Positions 17,930 through 25,804 of a stretch of DNA of 64,000 nucleotides are shown here, piece after piece. Position 1 is the stretch's first letter; each line of letters opens with the position of its first letter. The notes beneath the pieces are model-generated. The model was not told where the DNA came from, ran no database searches, and worked only from the letters and a program-made list of their open reading frames with translations. The stretch is from Vibrio hyugaensis (lineage in GTDB: Bacteria > Pseudomonadota > Gammaproteobacteria > Enterobacterales > Vibrionaceae): the NCBI RefSeq assembly GCF_002906655.1, contig NZ_CP025794.1, positions 1,240,001-1,304,000 of the forward strand, given 5' to 3'. The translations under genes were made by a program, and so were the position numbers.

Positions 17930-18537
17930 AGATAACCACGATGCTCCGAGTTGCTGTTGGCCTCACGCTAAGCATTCTGCTCAGTGCGTGTAGCTTAGTT
18001 CCTCAGCAGTCAACGCCAACGGTGGAAATAACCAAAGGCACCCAAGTCTCTCTTCCAGCCCCGAGCGCACTAGGCTACCAGCTCACAGCAAGCCAATTGA
18101 TCACCGCGACTTGGTCGATTGATGGCAAAGAGAAGCAAGAGCAATTACCCGTACAACTGCAAGTCAGCGACGCTGATGTGGTCTTGGCTGGTTTTTCCTC
18201 ATGGGGAACTCGCGTCTTGTCACTGCAATACGATGGCACACAAATCAATACTGAAATTTTAAACGGGCTACAAGGCACCTTACCGGAGCCAGAGCAGGTA
18301 CTATTCAATCTAATGATCACGCTGTGGCCGAGTTCCGCTTGGGAAGCGCCGCTAAATAAGGTAAGGTGGCGAATGATTGATGATGGATATTCCCGAACCG
18401 TATTTGATAGCAACGGTGAAAAGATCATAGAGATACACTATGCAAACGCTGACAAGTTAAAAGGTCAGATTGATTTTCACCACCTCAAACATGGGTTTTC
18501 AATCTCCATTCAAACACTGCAATATCAATTAAATTAG
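17926..18537 (+). CDS. DUF3261-type lipoprotein of the APE cluster
   Basis: 203 residues. The hydrophobic start ends in lipobox LLSAC, so the mature protein begins with a lipidated Cys. The rest is beta-rich without catalytic motifs and resembles the DUF3261 proteins found in APE clusters between exporter and ketosynthase (apeN slot). It overlaps the exporter by 4 bases. An outer-membrane role with the LolA-like carrier is inferred. Confidence 0.8.
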   Translation: MKITTMLRVAVGLTLSILLSACSLVPQQSTPTVEITKGTQVSLPAPSALGYQLTASQLITATWSIDGKEKQEQLPVQLQVSDADVVLAGFSSWGTRVLSLQYDGTQINTEILNGLQGTLPEPEQVLFNLMITLWPSSAWEAPLNKVRWRMIDDGYSRTVFDSNGEKIIEIHYANADKLKGQIDFHHLKHGFSISIQTLQYQLN

Positions 18538-18557
18538 AACGACCTTAGTAAATCTAT

Positions 18558-19745
18558 ATGCCAACTCGCTCTCCTCAACCTTTGTATATTCAGGCCTGTG
18601 GTTTTCATTCCGCATTGGGCAAAGATGAAGACGTTATTCATCGGTGCCTAGCTGGAATCCAACCATCTAACATGGTCATTGATGCGGATATTCTGAACTC
18701 TGGCCGCCAAACAGTGATTGGCCAAGTGGCAGAGTCGTTACCTGAGATGCCGCCTGAGTTAGTCCCATTTGATACTCGCAACAACCGTCTGGCACTATCT
18801 GCACTTCGCCAGATTGAAGGGCCTGTGCGCGATGCCATAGGACAGTATGGCGCAGAACGTGTTGCCGTTGTTATCGGTAGCAGCACGTCAGGCATCACCG
18901 ATGGCGAGGTGGCATTTGCAGAAAAACTCTCCGAAGGAGACTTCCCTGCAAGCTACCACTATCGCAAGCAAGAACTTGGCAATTGCAGTGACTTTGTCGC
19001 CGCCTATTTTGGTTTAACCGGACCTTGTTATGCAGTTTCCACAGCTTGCTCTTCGAGTGGCCGCGTATTTATTACTGCTCAACGCCTGATTCGAACCGGG
19101 CTTGTAGATGCGGTAATTGTCGGTGGTGTCGATACGATTTGTCGCCTAACACTTAACGGCTTCAACGGATTAGAAGCTCTTTCAGAGCAGCACTGCTCAC
19201 CTTTTAGTACTAACCGTAATGGCATCAATATTGGTGAATCGGCTTCTATCATGTTGCTAAGTTCTTCTCCAACCAAAGTGGCCTTACTTGGCACAGGTGA
19301 CAGCTCTGACGCGCATCATATCTCCGCCCCTCACCCTGAAGGTGTTGGCGCAGAACAAGCGATGATGAAGGCACTCGAAAACGCGGGCTTATCACCAAGT
19401 GACATTGGTTACATCAACGCCCATGGCACAGCAACACCACTGAATGATTCGATGGAAAGCAAAGCCATCCATCGTTGCTTTGGCGATGCAGTCCCTGTCA
19501 GCTCAACCAAACCCTTAACAGGTCACACGTTGGGTGCTGCCAGCGCCACAGAAGCGGCCATTGCGTGGCATATTTTAAATTACGACCTCGACCTTCCGAT
19601 TCAGTCTTGTGAAAATAAAGCCGAAGACATCGAGGTTTCGTTGGTAGAAACAGCAACGAAACTGAATGGTAAGGCCATTTTAAGCAACTCTTTTGCTTTT
19701 GGTGGTAATAACGTTAGTCTCATTTTTGGTTACGCTCATGACTAA
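18558..19745 (+). CDS. apeO: Elongating beta-ketoacyl-ACP synthase
   Basis: 395 residues with a complete thiolase-fold active site: nucleophile Cys164 in STACSSSG, then histidines in NAHGTATPLND and in TGHTLGAAS. This is the catalytic partner expected to pair with the cysteine-less chain-length factor at 6923-7663. It catalyses decarboxylative condensation of malonyl-ACP with the growing aryl polyene. It starts 20 bases after the lipoprotein stop, and its end overlaps the next ATG by 8 bases. Confidence 0.9.
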   Translation: MPTRSPQPLYIQACGFHSALGKDEDVIHRCLAGIQPSNMVIDADILNSGRQTVIGQVAESLPEMPPELVPFDTRNNRLALSALRQIEGPVRDAIGQYGAERVAVVIGSSTSGITDGEVAFAEKLSEGDFPASYHYRKQELGNCSDFVAAYFGLTGPCYAVSTACSSSGRVFITAQRLIRTGLVDAVIVGGVDTICRLTLNGFNGLEALSEQHCSPFSTNRNGINIGESASIMLLSSSPTKVALLGTGDSSDAHHISAPHPEGVGAEQAMMKALENAGLSPSDIGYINAHGTATPLNDSMESKAIHRCFGDAVPVSSTKPLTGHTLGAASATEAAIAWHILNYDLDLPIQSCENKAEDIEVSLVETATKLNGKAILSNSFAFGGNNVSLIFGYAHD

Positions 19746-20202
19746 ACTTCCCCCAATTGAACAACTGCTTCCGCACGATAAACCGATGATTCTGGTTGAT
19801 CGTGCTTTAGACGTTCAACAAGACACCATTCATTGCCAAGTTGATATCGGTGACCACAATCCATTCTTCAACCAAGAAAGCCTTTCGGTGCCTGCTTACG
19901 TCGGTATCGAGTTCATGGCTCAATCTGTCGCCGCTTGGTCCGGCTATCACGCGCTTACTCAAGGTGAAGAACCGCCCATCGGTTTTTTGCTTGGCAGCCG
20001 ACGCTACGTGGCAGATTGCGATGCGTTTATGCAGGGGCAAATACTCGACGTATACGCAGAAAAAATGATGGAAGACAATGGCATGGCAGTATTTTCGGCT
20101 CGAATTGAGTGGCAAGAAAAGACCATTGCGACCTGCCAACTGAACGTTTACGTCCCATCAGAAGAAAAATTAAAAGAAATGAAAATCAGGAGTCAACAAT
20201 GA
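19738..20202 (+). CDS. apeP: FabZ-like hot-dog dehydratase subunit
   Basis: 154 residues. The ATG overlaps the ketosynthase end; an upstream in-frame start would lie inside that gene. The active-site elements are GDHNPFF (His40) and VPAYVGIEFMAQ (Glu58). With apeI it makes the dehydratase pair of the APE synthase that yields the conjugated double bonds. Its stop overlaps the ketoreductase ATG (ATGA). Confidence 0.87.
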   Translation: MTKLPPIEQLLPHDKPMILVDRALDVQQDTIHCQVDIGDHNPFFNQESLSVPAYVGIEFMAQSVAAWSGYHALTQGEEPPIGFLLGSRRYVADCDAFMQGQILDVYAEKMMEDNGMAVFSARIEWQEKTIATCQLNVYVPSEEKLKEMKIRSQQ

Positions 20203-20924
20203 CCCGACAAGTCCTCGTAACAGGTGCTAGTAAAGGCATCGGTAAAGCCATCGCCGTTCAACTTGCGAAAGACGGTTTTGATATCGTCGTGCATTACATG
20301 GGCGATCAACAAGGCGCACAAGATACTTTAGGTACCATACAACAACATGGTGGCAACGGCCGCCTAATTCAGTTTGATATCAGTAACCGTGAAGAATGCC
20401 GCAACAAGCTAGAAGCGGACATTGCCGAGCATGGCGCATACTACGGCGTAGTTAACAATGCAGGGATTACTCGCGACACCGCCTTCCCTGCAATGACAGA
20501 AGAAGAGTGGGACGGTGTAATTCATACTAACCTAGATAGCTTCTACAATGTGCTGCACCCTTGTGTGATGCCAATGGTACAAAAACGCAAAGGCGGCCGC
20601 ATTGTAACGCTGGCTTCGGTATCTGGCTTGATGGGCAACCGCGGCCAAACCAACTACAGCGCAGCAAAAGCAGGCGTGATTGGTGCAACTAAGTCATTGG
20701 CTCTTGAGCTAGCAAAACGCAAGATCACCGTAAACTGCGTGGCGCCCGGTCTTATCGATACTGGCATGGTTGACGAGCACGTAAAAGAGCACGCGATGCC
20801 ACAAATCCCTCTGCGCCGCATGGGTGAACCAGAGGAGGTCGCTGGCCTTGTGAGTTACTTAATGTCAGACATCGCGGGCTACGTGACTCGCCAAGTCATT
20901 TCAGTAAACGGAGGCTTAGTATGA
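20199..20924 (+). CDS. apeQ: 3-oxoacyl-ACP reductase (FabG-type SDR)
   Basis: 241 residues. The start has CAGGAG 6 bases upstream and an ATGA overlap. NADPH motif TGASKGIGKA (~8-17), NNAGITRD, and the catalytic Ser...YSAAKAG tetrad region are all intact. NTVNCVAPG-type sequence (ITVNCVAPGLIDT) and a C-terminal SVNGG complete the FabG pattern. It reduces 3-oxoacyl-ACP during polyene extension. Confidence 0.92.
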   Translation: MTRQVLVTGASKGIGKAIAVQLAKDGFDIVVHYMGDQQGAQDTLGTIQQHGGNGRLIQFDISNREECRNKLEADIAEHGAYYGVVNNAGITRDTAFPAMTEEEWDGVIHTNLDSFYNVLHPCVMPMVQKRKGGRIVTLASVSGLMGNRGQTNYSAAKAGVIGATKSLALELAKRKITVNCVAPGLIDTGMVDEHVKEHAMPQIPLRRMGEPEEVAGLVSYLMSDIAGYVTRQVISVNGGLV

Positions 20925-22144
20925 GTCGTCGAGTCGTTGTAACAGGTATGTCCGGCGTTACTGCTTTTGGTAACGATTGGTCTGCAGTAGAACCTAAACT
21001 ACGCGATTGTCAAAACGCCACTCAATACATGCCCTCTTACGAGCAATATGATGGTTTGAACACCAAACTGGCAGCCCCAGTCATGGATTTTGAACTGCCT
21101 AAGCACTACAAGCGCAAACAAGTTCGCGGCATGGGTCGTGTTTCTAAACTTGCTACCGTAGCCACCGAAAACGCATTAAACCAAGCAGGCTTAATTGGCA
21201 ACGAAGTGCTGACAAACGGTCAAACTGGCATTGCTTACGGCTCTTCAACAGGCAGTACCGATGCGATTGGTGCCTTTGGTGTCATGCTTAACGAGAAAAC
21301 CACCAAAGCCATCACTGCAACCACCTACGTACAAATGATGCCGCACACGACTGCAGTTAACGTTGGGCTGTTCTTCGGCTTACGTGGTCGAGTGATTCCG
21401 ACCAGCAGCGCCTGTACTTCTGGCAGTCAAGCGATTGGTTACGCCTACGAAGCTATCAAACACGGCTACCAAACCGTTATGGTTGCAGGTGGCGCTGAAG
21501 AGCTTTGTCCGACAGAATCGGCTGTCTTCGACACCCTTTTTGCGACCAGTCTAAAAAATGAAGAGCCGAAAAGCACACCGAGGCCTTATGACACTGACCG
21601 CGACGGCCTAGTGATCGGTGAAGGTGCGGGTACGTTGGTTTTAGAAGAATACGAACACGCCGTTGCACGTGGTGCGACAATCTATGCAGAGATTATCGGC
21701 TTTGCAAGTAACTGCGATGCGGCACACGTGACGCAACCTCAAATGGAAACCATGCAGATCTGTATGGAAATGGCGTTACAGAATGCGGGCATTCCTGCGG
21801 ATAAAATCGATTATGTTTCCGCTCACGGAACGGCAACCGACCGAGGAGATATCGCAGAAAGTAACGCGACTGAAAATGCACTCGGTAAAGTGCCAATCAG
21901 TTCTTTAAAGAGCTACTTTGGCCATACTCTAGGCGCTTGCGGTGCTATCGAAGCCTGGTTAAGTCTTGAGATGATGCATACAGGTTGGTTTAGCCCGACC
22001 CTCAACTTAGATAATCTCGATCCACAATGTGGTGATCTCGATTACTTATCCGGTCAAGGCCGTGAACTGGAAGTGGAATACTTAATGAGTAACAACTTCG
22101 CGTTCGGTGGCATCAACACTTCGATCATTTTTAAGAAGATTTAA
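20921..22144 (+). CDS. apeR: Beta-ketoacyl-ACP synthase, last gene of the APE operon
   Basis: 407 residues, FabF-like, with Cys165 in SSACTSGS and the two active-site histidines in SAHGTATDRGD and FGHTLGACG. It is the second complete ketosynthase of the cluster; in studied systems ApeR is a distinct ketosynthase, with priming proposed. It overlaps apeQ by ATGA. Its TAA stop is one copy of the 3-bp target duplication of the IS3 element that begins at the next base, so the protein end is unchanged by the insertion. Confidence 0.9.
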   Translation: MSRRVVVTGMSGVTAFGNDWSAVEPKLRDCQNATQYMPSYEQYDGLNTKLAAPVMDFELPKHYKRKQVRGMGRVSKLATVATENALNQAGLIGNEVLTNGQTGIAYGSSTGSTDAIGAFGVMLNEKTTKAITATTYVQMMPHTTAVNVGLFFGLRGRVIPTSSACTSGSQAIGYAYEAIKHGYQTVMVAGGAEELCPTESAVFDTLFATSLKNEEPKSTPRPYDTDRDGLVIGEGAGTLVLEEYEHAVARGATIYAEIIGFASNCDAAHVTQPQMETMQICMEMALQNAGIPADKIDYVSAHGTATDRGDIAESNATENALGKVPISSLKSYFGHTLGACGAIEAWLSLEMMHTGWFSPTLNLDNLDPQCGDLDYLSGQGRELEVEYLMSNNFAFGGINTSIIFKKI

Positions 22145-22178
22145 TGACCCGTCCTGATATGGGTTGACACTTTTTACG

Positions 22179-22979
22179 TTAAAACGCTCGATGCACTTCA
22201 TCGGGCGTTTTGTATTTTAGCGCTGTATGAGGCCTCATCTGATTATAGATTTCTACTGACTCAGCGACCATTTTTCTCGCCTGAACAATATCTTTGGGCT
22301 TTCGCAAGAGGTATTCCATTTTCAAAATGCCGTTTACTCTCTCTGCCAATGCATTCTGGTAACAGTCATACCCATCCGTCATTGAACACACTACCTTGTG
22401 CTTAGCATGTAAGTCTTGGTATTCCTTTGAGCAGTACTGGGAACCTCTATCTGAATGATGGATTAAGCTTCCTTTACTTCGACGTTTTTTTAACGCTCCT
22501 ATAAAAGCTTGTTTTACAACACTCGTTTGCATGTTGTCATCCACACTGTAACCGACGATTTTCCTAGAGTAGGCATCGGTAATCAGGCTGACATAACTAT
22601 TCCCTTCATAAGTAGGAAGATAGGTAATATCAGCGACCCACAACTCTTCAGGCCTCTCTGGCTTAAAACCATCCTTTATTCTATTTGGGTGGCAGTAAAA
22701 CCTATGATGGCTATCTGTTGTTCGGTGGTAAGCACGCTTGGTTTTCACAAGCAGGCGATGATGTTTAAGCAGTGTAAAAAGATAGTCCCTGCCTACAGTC
22801 ATTCCTGCTTGTTCCATCAGATACTTCAGCTTCCTAGTTCCTATGCGGGCTTGTTTAATACGAGTCTCACGAACAAAACTCAGAAGTACTTCATCGCGTC
22901 GCAACTTACGAGCATCAGTAAGGCATTGCTTGTAATAGGCTTGCCTAGTGATATTTACGATTTGGCAAAATTTAGTCAC
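22179..22979 (-). CDS. IS3-family transposase OrfB (DDE catalytic part)
   Basis: 266 residues as read from a GTG; in the usual IS3 mechanism it is made as an OrfAB fusion. An HTH_21-type helical region (KARIGTRKLKYLM...) is followed by the rve-type DDE domain: Asp in WVADITYLP, Asp in HHSDRGSQYCS, and Glu in NALAERVNGILK. C-terminal MRPHTALKYKTPDEV is typical of the family. A -1 slip in orfA continues in this frame without a stop. Confidence 0.92.
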   Translation of the reverse strand: MTKFCQIVNITRQAYYKQCLTDARKLRRDEVLLSFVRETRIKQARIGTRKLKYLMEQAGMTVGRDYLFTLLKHHRLLVKTKRAYHRTTDSHHRFYCHPNRIKDGFKPERPEELWVADITYLPTYEGNSYVSLITDAYSRKIVGYSVDDNMQTSVVKQAFIGALKKRRSKGSLIHHSDRGSQYCSKEYQDLHAKHKVVCSMTDGYDCYQNALAERVNGILKMEYLLRKPKDIVQARKMVAESVEIYNQMRPHTALKYKTPDEVHRAF

Positions 22980-22990
22980 GTTAAGCAGAG

Positions 22991-23395
22991 CTATGTTTTG
23001 CTCTTGGACGACGCACCTTTGTGCTTTTTTACGACTCGAACACCGTGGTCTCGTTCCATAACTTTGACCACTTCTTCAAAGAAGTCGGCTCTTAGCTTGG
23101 TATCTTCGAGCAGCTTTTCCAGCTCTTTGATACGTTGCTCTGGTGTAGGAGGTGAATTGAGTTCAGACATAGGCAACCCTTTTTTCAAAAATCGAGGAGT
23201 GCCCCTAGACCAATTGAGTCGACCGTGTTTTCGGAGCCACACTAATACTGTAGAACAACCTTGTATGCCGTATTTCTCTTGAGCCTGTTTATAAGTCAGT
23301 TCACCTCTTTCAACTTGGTCAACAACATCCAATTTAAAAGCGAGGGAATAGTCACATTGAGTTCGTCTAGTTACTGATTTCATAACACTCTCCAA
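22991..23395 (-). CDS. IS3-family OrfA (DNA-binding part)
   Basis: 134 residues. The N-terminal helix-turn-helix (AFKLDVVDQVERGELTYKQA ...) is followed by a leucine-zipper-like helix (EQRIKELEKLLEDTKLRADF) used for multimerisation in IS3 elements. It ends just after the A6G slippery site, 11 bases before the first in-frame start of OrfB. Confidence 0.88.
   Translation of the reverse strand: MESVMKSVTRRTQCDYSLAFKLDVVDQVERGELTYKQAQEKYGIQGCSTVLVWLRKHGRLNWSRGTPRFLKKGLPMSELNSPPTPEQRIKELEKLLEDTKLRADFFEEVVKVMERDHGVRVVKKHKGASSKSKT
23024..23030 (-). other. A6G slippery site for programmed -1 frameshifting in the IS3 element
   Basis: On the minus strand the sequence is GTA AAA AAG CAC in the OrfA frame. 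AAAAAAG is the classical -1 slip heptamer. After the slip the frame reads AAA AAA GCA CAA AGG and is open into OrfB. The OrfA-alone product ends 10 codons later. Confidence 0.8.
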
Positions 23396-23445
23396 TTTCC
23401 TGATTGGGAAGTGTCAACCTTATTTAGGACGGGTCATAACCCGTT

Positions 23446-23477
23446 AAAAAAGCGCTAGTAGAGACTAGCGCTTTTTT
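23446..23477 (+). terminator. Terminator of the APE operon, displaced by the IS
   Basis: AAAAAAGCGCTAGT and ACTAGCGCTTTTTT form a 14-bp perfect stem around AGAG. It sits seven bases after the right-hand target duplication of the IS3 element. Before the insertion it would have followed the apeR stop by about 10 bases. Confidence 0.85.
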
Positions 23478-23497
23478 ATTAAATTGGCTAAAACGAC

Positions 23498-23534
23498 AAA
23501 GCCCCGATAACTCGAGGAGTTATCGGGGCTTTTG
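23498..23534 (-). terminator. Terminator of tRNA-Arg
   Basis: A 16-bp perfect stem, AAAGCCCCGATAACTC with GAGTTATCGGGGCTTT, around GAG. T-rich sequence flanks it on the exit side of the minus-strand tRNA transcript. It lies 6 bases past the tRNA CCA end. Confidence 0.85.
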
Positions 23535-23540
23535 AATAAA

Positions 23541-23617
23541 TGGCACGCCCTATAGGATTCGAACCTATGACCACATCCTTAGAAGGGACGTGCTCTATCC
23601 AGCTGAGCTAAGGGCGC
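23541..23617 (-). tRNA. tRNA-Arg (anticodon TCT)
   Basis: 77 nt with CCA encoded. The acceptor stem pairs GCGCCCT with AGGGCGT. The anticodon loop CTTCTAA gives TCT, which reads AGA/AGG. The T arm has GGTTCGAATCC. It is a single gene with its own terminator. I saw no second copy of its 3' end in the window that would mark an integrated element. Confidence 0.95.
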
Positions 23618-23733
23618 GCTACAGGGACAGGATTATACGAGTTCAAGCGCTTAAATCAACGTGTTTTCATAACATTCTGATCTGAATGCCTAAAAAAAGG
23701 GCATTGAAACGAGAAATGTTCAAAAACACCACA

Positions 23734-23749
23734 AAGCAAACGTTTGCGG
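23734..23749. promoter_or_regulatory. PurR operator upstream of folD
   Basis: AAGCAAACGTTTGCGG holds a perfect 12-bp palindrome GCAAACGTTTGC and is close to the known PurR consensus ACGCAAACGTTTGCGT. It lies 72 bases before the folD ATG, in promoter position. Purine-dependent repression of one-carbon metabolism fits the gene. Confidence 0.75.
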
Positions 23750-23820
23750 ATGGATGTTAAATAGATTTTCTGCGACAATGCGCCGCAAATAATTTCCCTT
23801 CTCAATTTAAAAGGAAAGTC

Positions 23821-24681
23821 ATGACTGCTCAAAATATAGATGGAACTCTCATTTCCCAAACTGTTCGATCCGAAGTTGCAGCAAGAGTGAAAGCTCGCGT
23901 TGGAGCGGGCCTACGTGCACCAGGTCTTGCAGTTGTTCTAGTTGGTGAAGACCCAGCTTCTCAAGTTTACGTTGGCAGCAAACGCCGTGCGTGCGAAGAA
24001 GTTGGCTTTGTCTCTAAGTCTTTTGACCTTCCTGCGACTACGTCGGAAGAAGAGTTGCTATCTCTCATTGACGAGTTGAACAATGATGCAGAAATCGACG
24101 GTATTCTTGTTCAGTTGCCACTTCCTGCTGGCATCGATGCAACGCATGTTCTTGAGCGTATTCACCCAGAGAAAGACGTGGATGGCTTCCACCCTTATAA
24201 CGTGGGTCGTCTAGCGCAGCGTATTCCTAAGCTTCGCTCTTGCACGCCAAAAGGCATCATTACTCTTCTTGACCGTTACAACATCGAACTACGTGGCAAG
24301 CACGCGGTTGTGGTTGGCGCATCAAACATCGTTGGTCGTCCTATGACACTTGAGCTGCTACTTGCAGGCTGTACAACGACAACTTGTCACCGCTTTACGA
24401 GAGATCTAGAAGGCCACGTTCGCCAAGCAGACCTTGTTGTGGTTGCGGTTGGTAAGCCAAACTTCATTCCTGGCGAGTGGATAAAGAAAGGGGCTGTTGT
24501 GGTCGATGTAGGCATCAACCGCCTTGAATCTGGCAAATTAGTGGGTGACGTGGAATACGATAAAGCACGTGAAAACGCGAGCTTCATTACTCCTGTACCG
24601 GGCGGCGTAGGCCCTATGACGGTAGCCAGCCTAATTGAGAACACGATGCTCGCTTGCGAGCAGTTCCATACGAAGAAATAA
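23821..24681 (+). CDS. folD: FolD, methylene-tetrahydrofolate dehydrogenase/cyclohydrolase
   Basis: 286 residues, the usual FolD length. It interconverts 5,10-methylene-THF and 10-formyl-THF in two steps. Signature blocks are visible: [13 protein letters not shown] with the catalytic lysine, [26 protein letters not shown], the NADP site [10 protein letters not shown], and [12 protein letters not shown] near the end. AAAGGAAAG precedes the ATG. The gene is monocistronic with a PurR palindrome upstream and a strong terminator downstream. Confidence 0.97.
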   Translation: MTAQNIDGTLISQTVRSEVAARVKARVGAGLRAPGLAVVLVGEDPASQVYVGSKRRACEEVGFVSKSFDLPATTSEEELLSLIDELNNDAEIDGILVQLPLPAGIDATHVLERIHPEKDVDGFHPYNVGRLAQRIPKLRSCTPKGIITLLDRYNIELRGKHAVVVGASNIVGRPMTLELLLAGCTTTTCHRFTRDLEGHVRQADLVVVAVGKPNFIPGEWIKKGAVVVDVGINRLESGKLVGDVEYDKARENASFITPVPGGVGPMTVASLIENTMLACEQFHTKK

Positions 24682-24698
24682 AAAATTACCGATACTGA

Positions 24699-24724
24699 AA
24701 GGGCTCCGAAAGGAGCCCTTTTTG
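24699..24724 (+). terminator. folD terminator
   Basis: AAGGGCTCC and GGAGCCCTT form a 9-bp stem around GAAA, followed by TTTG TTTT. It lies 17 bases after the folD stop. Confidence 0.88.
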
Positions 24725-24737
24725 TTTTGAGTAATAA

Positions 24738-25399
24738 CCCCCTCTAACTCCTCCTTGAAAATGGGGAGGGCTAGACAGAGCTTGCTTTTGGTTCACTGGA
24801 TTATTCAAATGCAGCAACCGGATTTAGTTCAGAGCAGCAACCCCCTCTAACTCCCCCTTAAAAATGGGGAGGACCTGACTGAGATCGCTATTCGTTCGCT
24901 AACTTATTCAAATGCAGCAACCGGATTTAGTTAGGAGCAGGCCCCTAGCTCCCCCTTGAAAATGGAGAGGAACGGACTGAGATCGCTATTCGTTCGCTAA
25001 CTTATTCAAATGCAGCAACCGGATTTAGTTCGGAGCAGCACCCCTTCTAACTCCCCCTTGAAAATGGGGAGGAGCGACTGAGATCGTTATTCGTTCACTA
25101 ACTTATTCAAATGCAACTACCGGATTTAGTTCGGAGTAATAACCCCCTCTAGCTCCCCCTTGAAAATGGGAAGGACTGGACTGAGATCGCTATTCGTTCG
25201 CTAACTTATTCAAATACAGCTACCGGATTTAGTTCGGAGCAGCCCACCTTCTAACTCCTCCCTGAAAATGAGGAGAACTGGATCGCTCTAACAGATGCAA
25301 TCAAAGCAAACATTATATGAATTCTCGATTATCGCTTCACACTAAGCGCACTCCGCTCTAGTCCCCTCCCCTTTCTAAGGGGAGGGTTAGGGAGGGGTT
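24738..25399. repeat. Tandem array: five ~100-bp units plus a ~157-bp terminal unit
   Basis: Units begin at about 24738, 24841, 24942, 25041 and 25143 and are 99-103 bp long. Each starts with CCCCCTCTAACTCCCCCTTG, a short palindrome CTCCCC...GGGGAG, and ends in ATTCAAATGCAGCAACCGG then ATTTAGTTCGGAGCAGC. A longer terminal unit follows (25243-25399): it shares the start but diverges, and ends in a hairpin CCCTCCCCTT TCT AAGGGGAGGG and GTTAGGGAGGGGTT. Units differ by scattered substitutions. It lies directly between the folD terminator and the DUF559 gene. No spacers of equal length, so not a CRISPR. Confidence 0.9.
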
Positions 25400-25420
25400 G
25401 AGAACGCAAAGGAAGCACAA

Positions 25421-25804
25421 GTGCAACAACGAACGTTTAACTTGAAGTATCAAAAGAAAATCAGAAGCCAGCTACGCTCGAATATGCCAAAACCTGAAGA
25501 AGTACTTTGGCAAAGAATTAGACGAAAACAACTCGGTGTAAAGTTTCGTAGGCAACACGGTATTGGTCGCTACATCGTTGACTTCTATTGTGCGGAATTG
25601 AGCTTGGTTATTGAGATTGATGGTGATAGCCATTTCTCTGCTGAGGGGAAAGAGAAAGATGCAATGAGGGATGCATTCATGGAAGCACTGGGGATTAAGG
25701 TTCTGCGATTTACCAACGAAGAAGCGATGAAGCAAACCGAGTCTGTTTTGGAAAGGATAATTCAATTTAGTTCGGAGCAACAACCCCCTCTAACTCCCCC
25801 TTAA
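25421..25804 (+). CDS. DUF559/Vsr-like endonuclease embedded in the repeat array
   Basis: 127 residues. GTG start with AAGGAAG 7 bases before it. The DUF559 signature is complete: PEEVLWQRIRRKQLGVKFRR, then YIVDFYCAELSLVIEIDGDSH with Asp54, Glu65, Asp67 and His71 in the PD-(D/E)XK/Vsr nuclease positions. Such proteins are predicted DNA endonucleases of the restriction-endonuclease fold; activity is unproven for most. The last 12 residues (FSSEQQPPLTPP) and the stop are read from the surrounding repeat unit, so the gene is physically joined to the array. It may be the enzyme that spreads the repeats. Confidence 0.88.
   Translation: MQQRTFNLKYQKKIRSQLRSNMPKPEEVLWQRIRRKQLGVKFRRQHGIGRYIVDFYCAELSLVIEIDGDSHFSAEGKEKDAMRDAFMEALGIKVLRFTNEEAMKQTESVLERIIQFSSEQQPPLTPP

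Larger units (their letters stand above)
22145..23436 (-). mobile_element. IS3-family insertion sequence, apparently intact
   Basis: 1,292 bp bounded by imperfect terminal inverted repeats. The left end reads TGACCCGTCCTGATATGGGT, and the right end, on the other strand, reads TGACCCGTCCTAAATAAGGT; both continue TTGACACTT. The ends are the TG...CA type of IS3 elements. Flanking TAA on both sides (22142-22144 and 23437-23439) is a 3-bp target duplication. It contains orfA and orfB on the minus strand. Both ends, both frames and the target duplication are intact, so insertion looks recent. Confidence 0.93.

Noticed and set aside
23541..23617. tRNA-Arg as the attachment site of a genomic island
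   Set aside because: No integrase gene and no second copy of the tRNA 3' end were seen in the window.
25421..25804. Vsr mismatch-repair endonuclease with a methyltransferase
   Set aside because: The fold class is related, but there is no dcm-type methyltransferase nearby and the sequence is DUF559 type.
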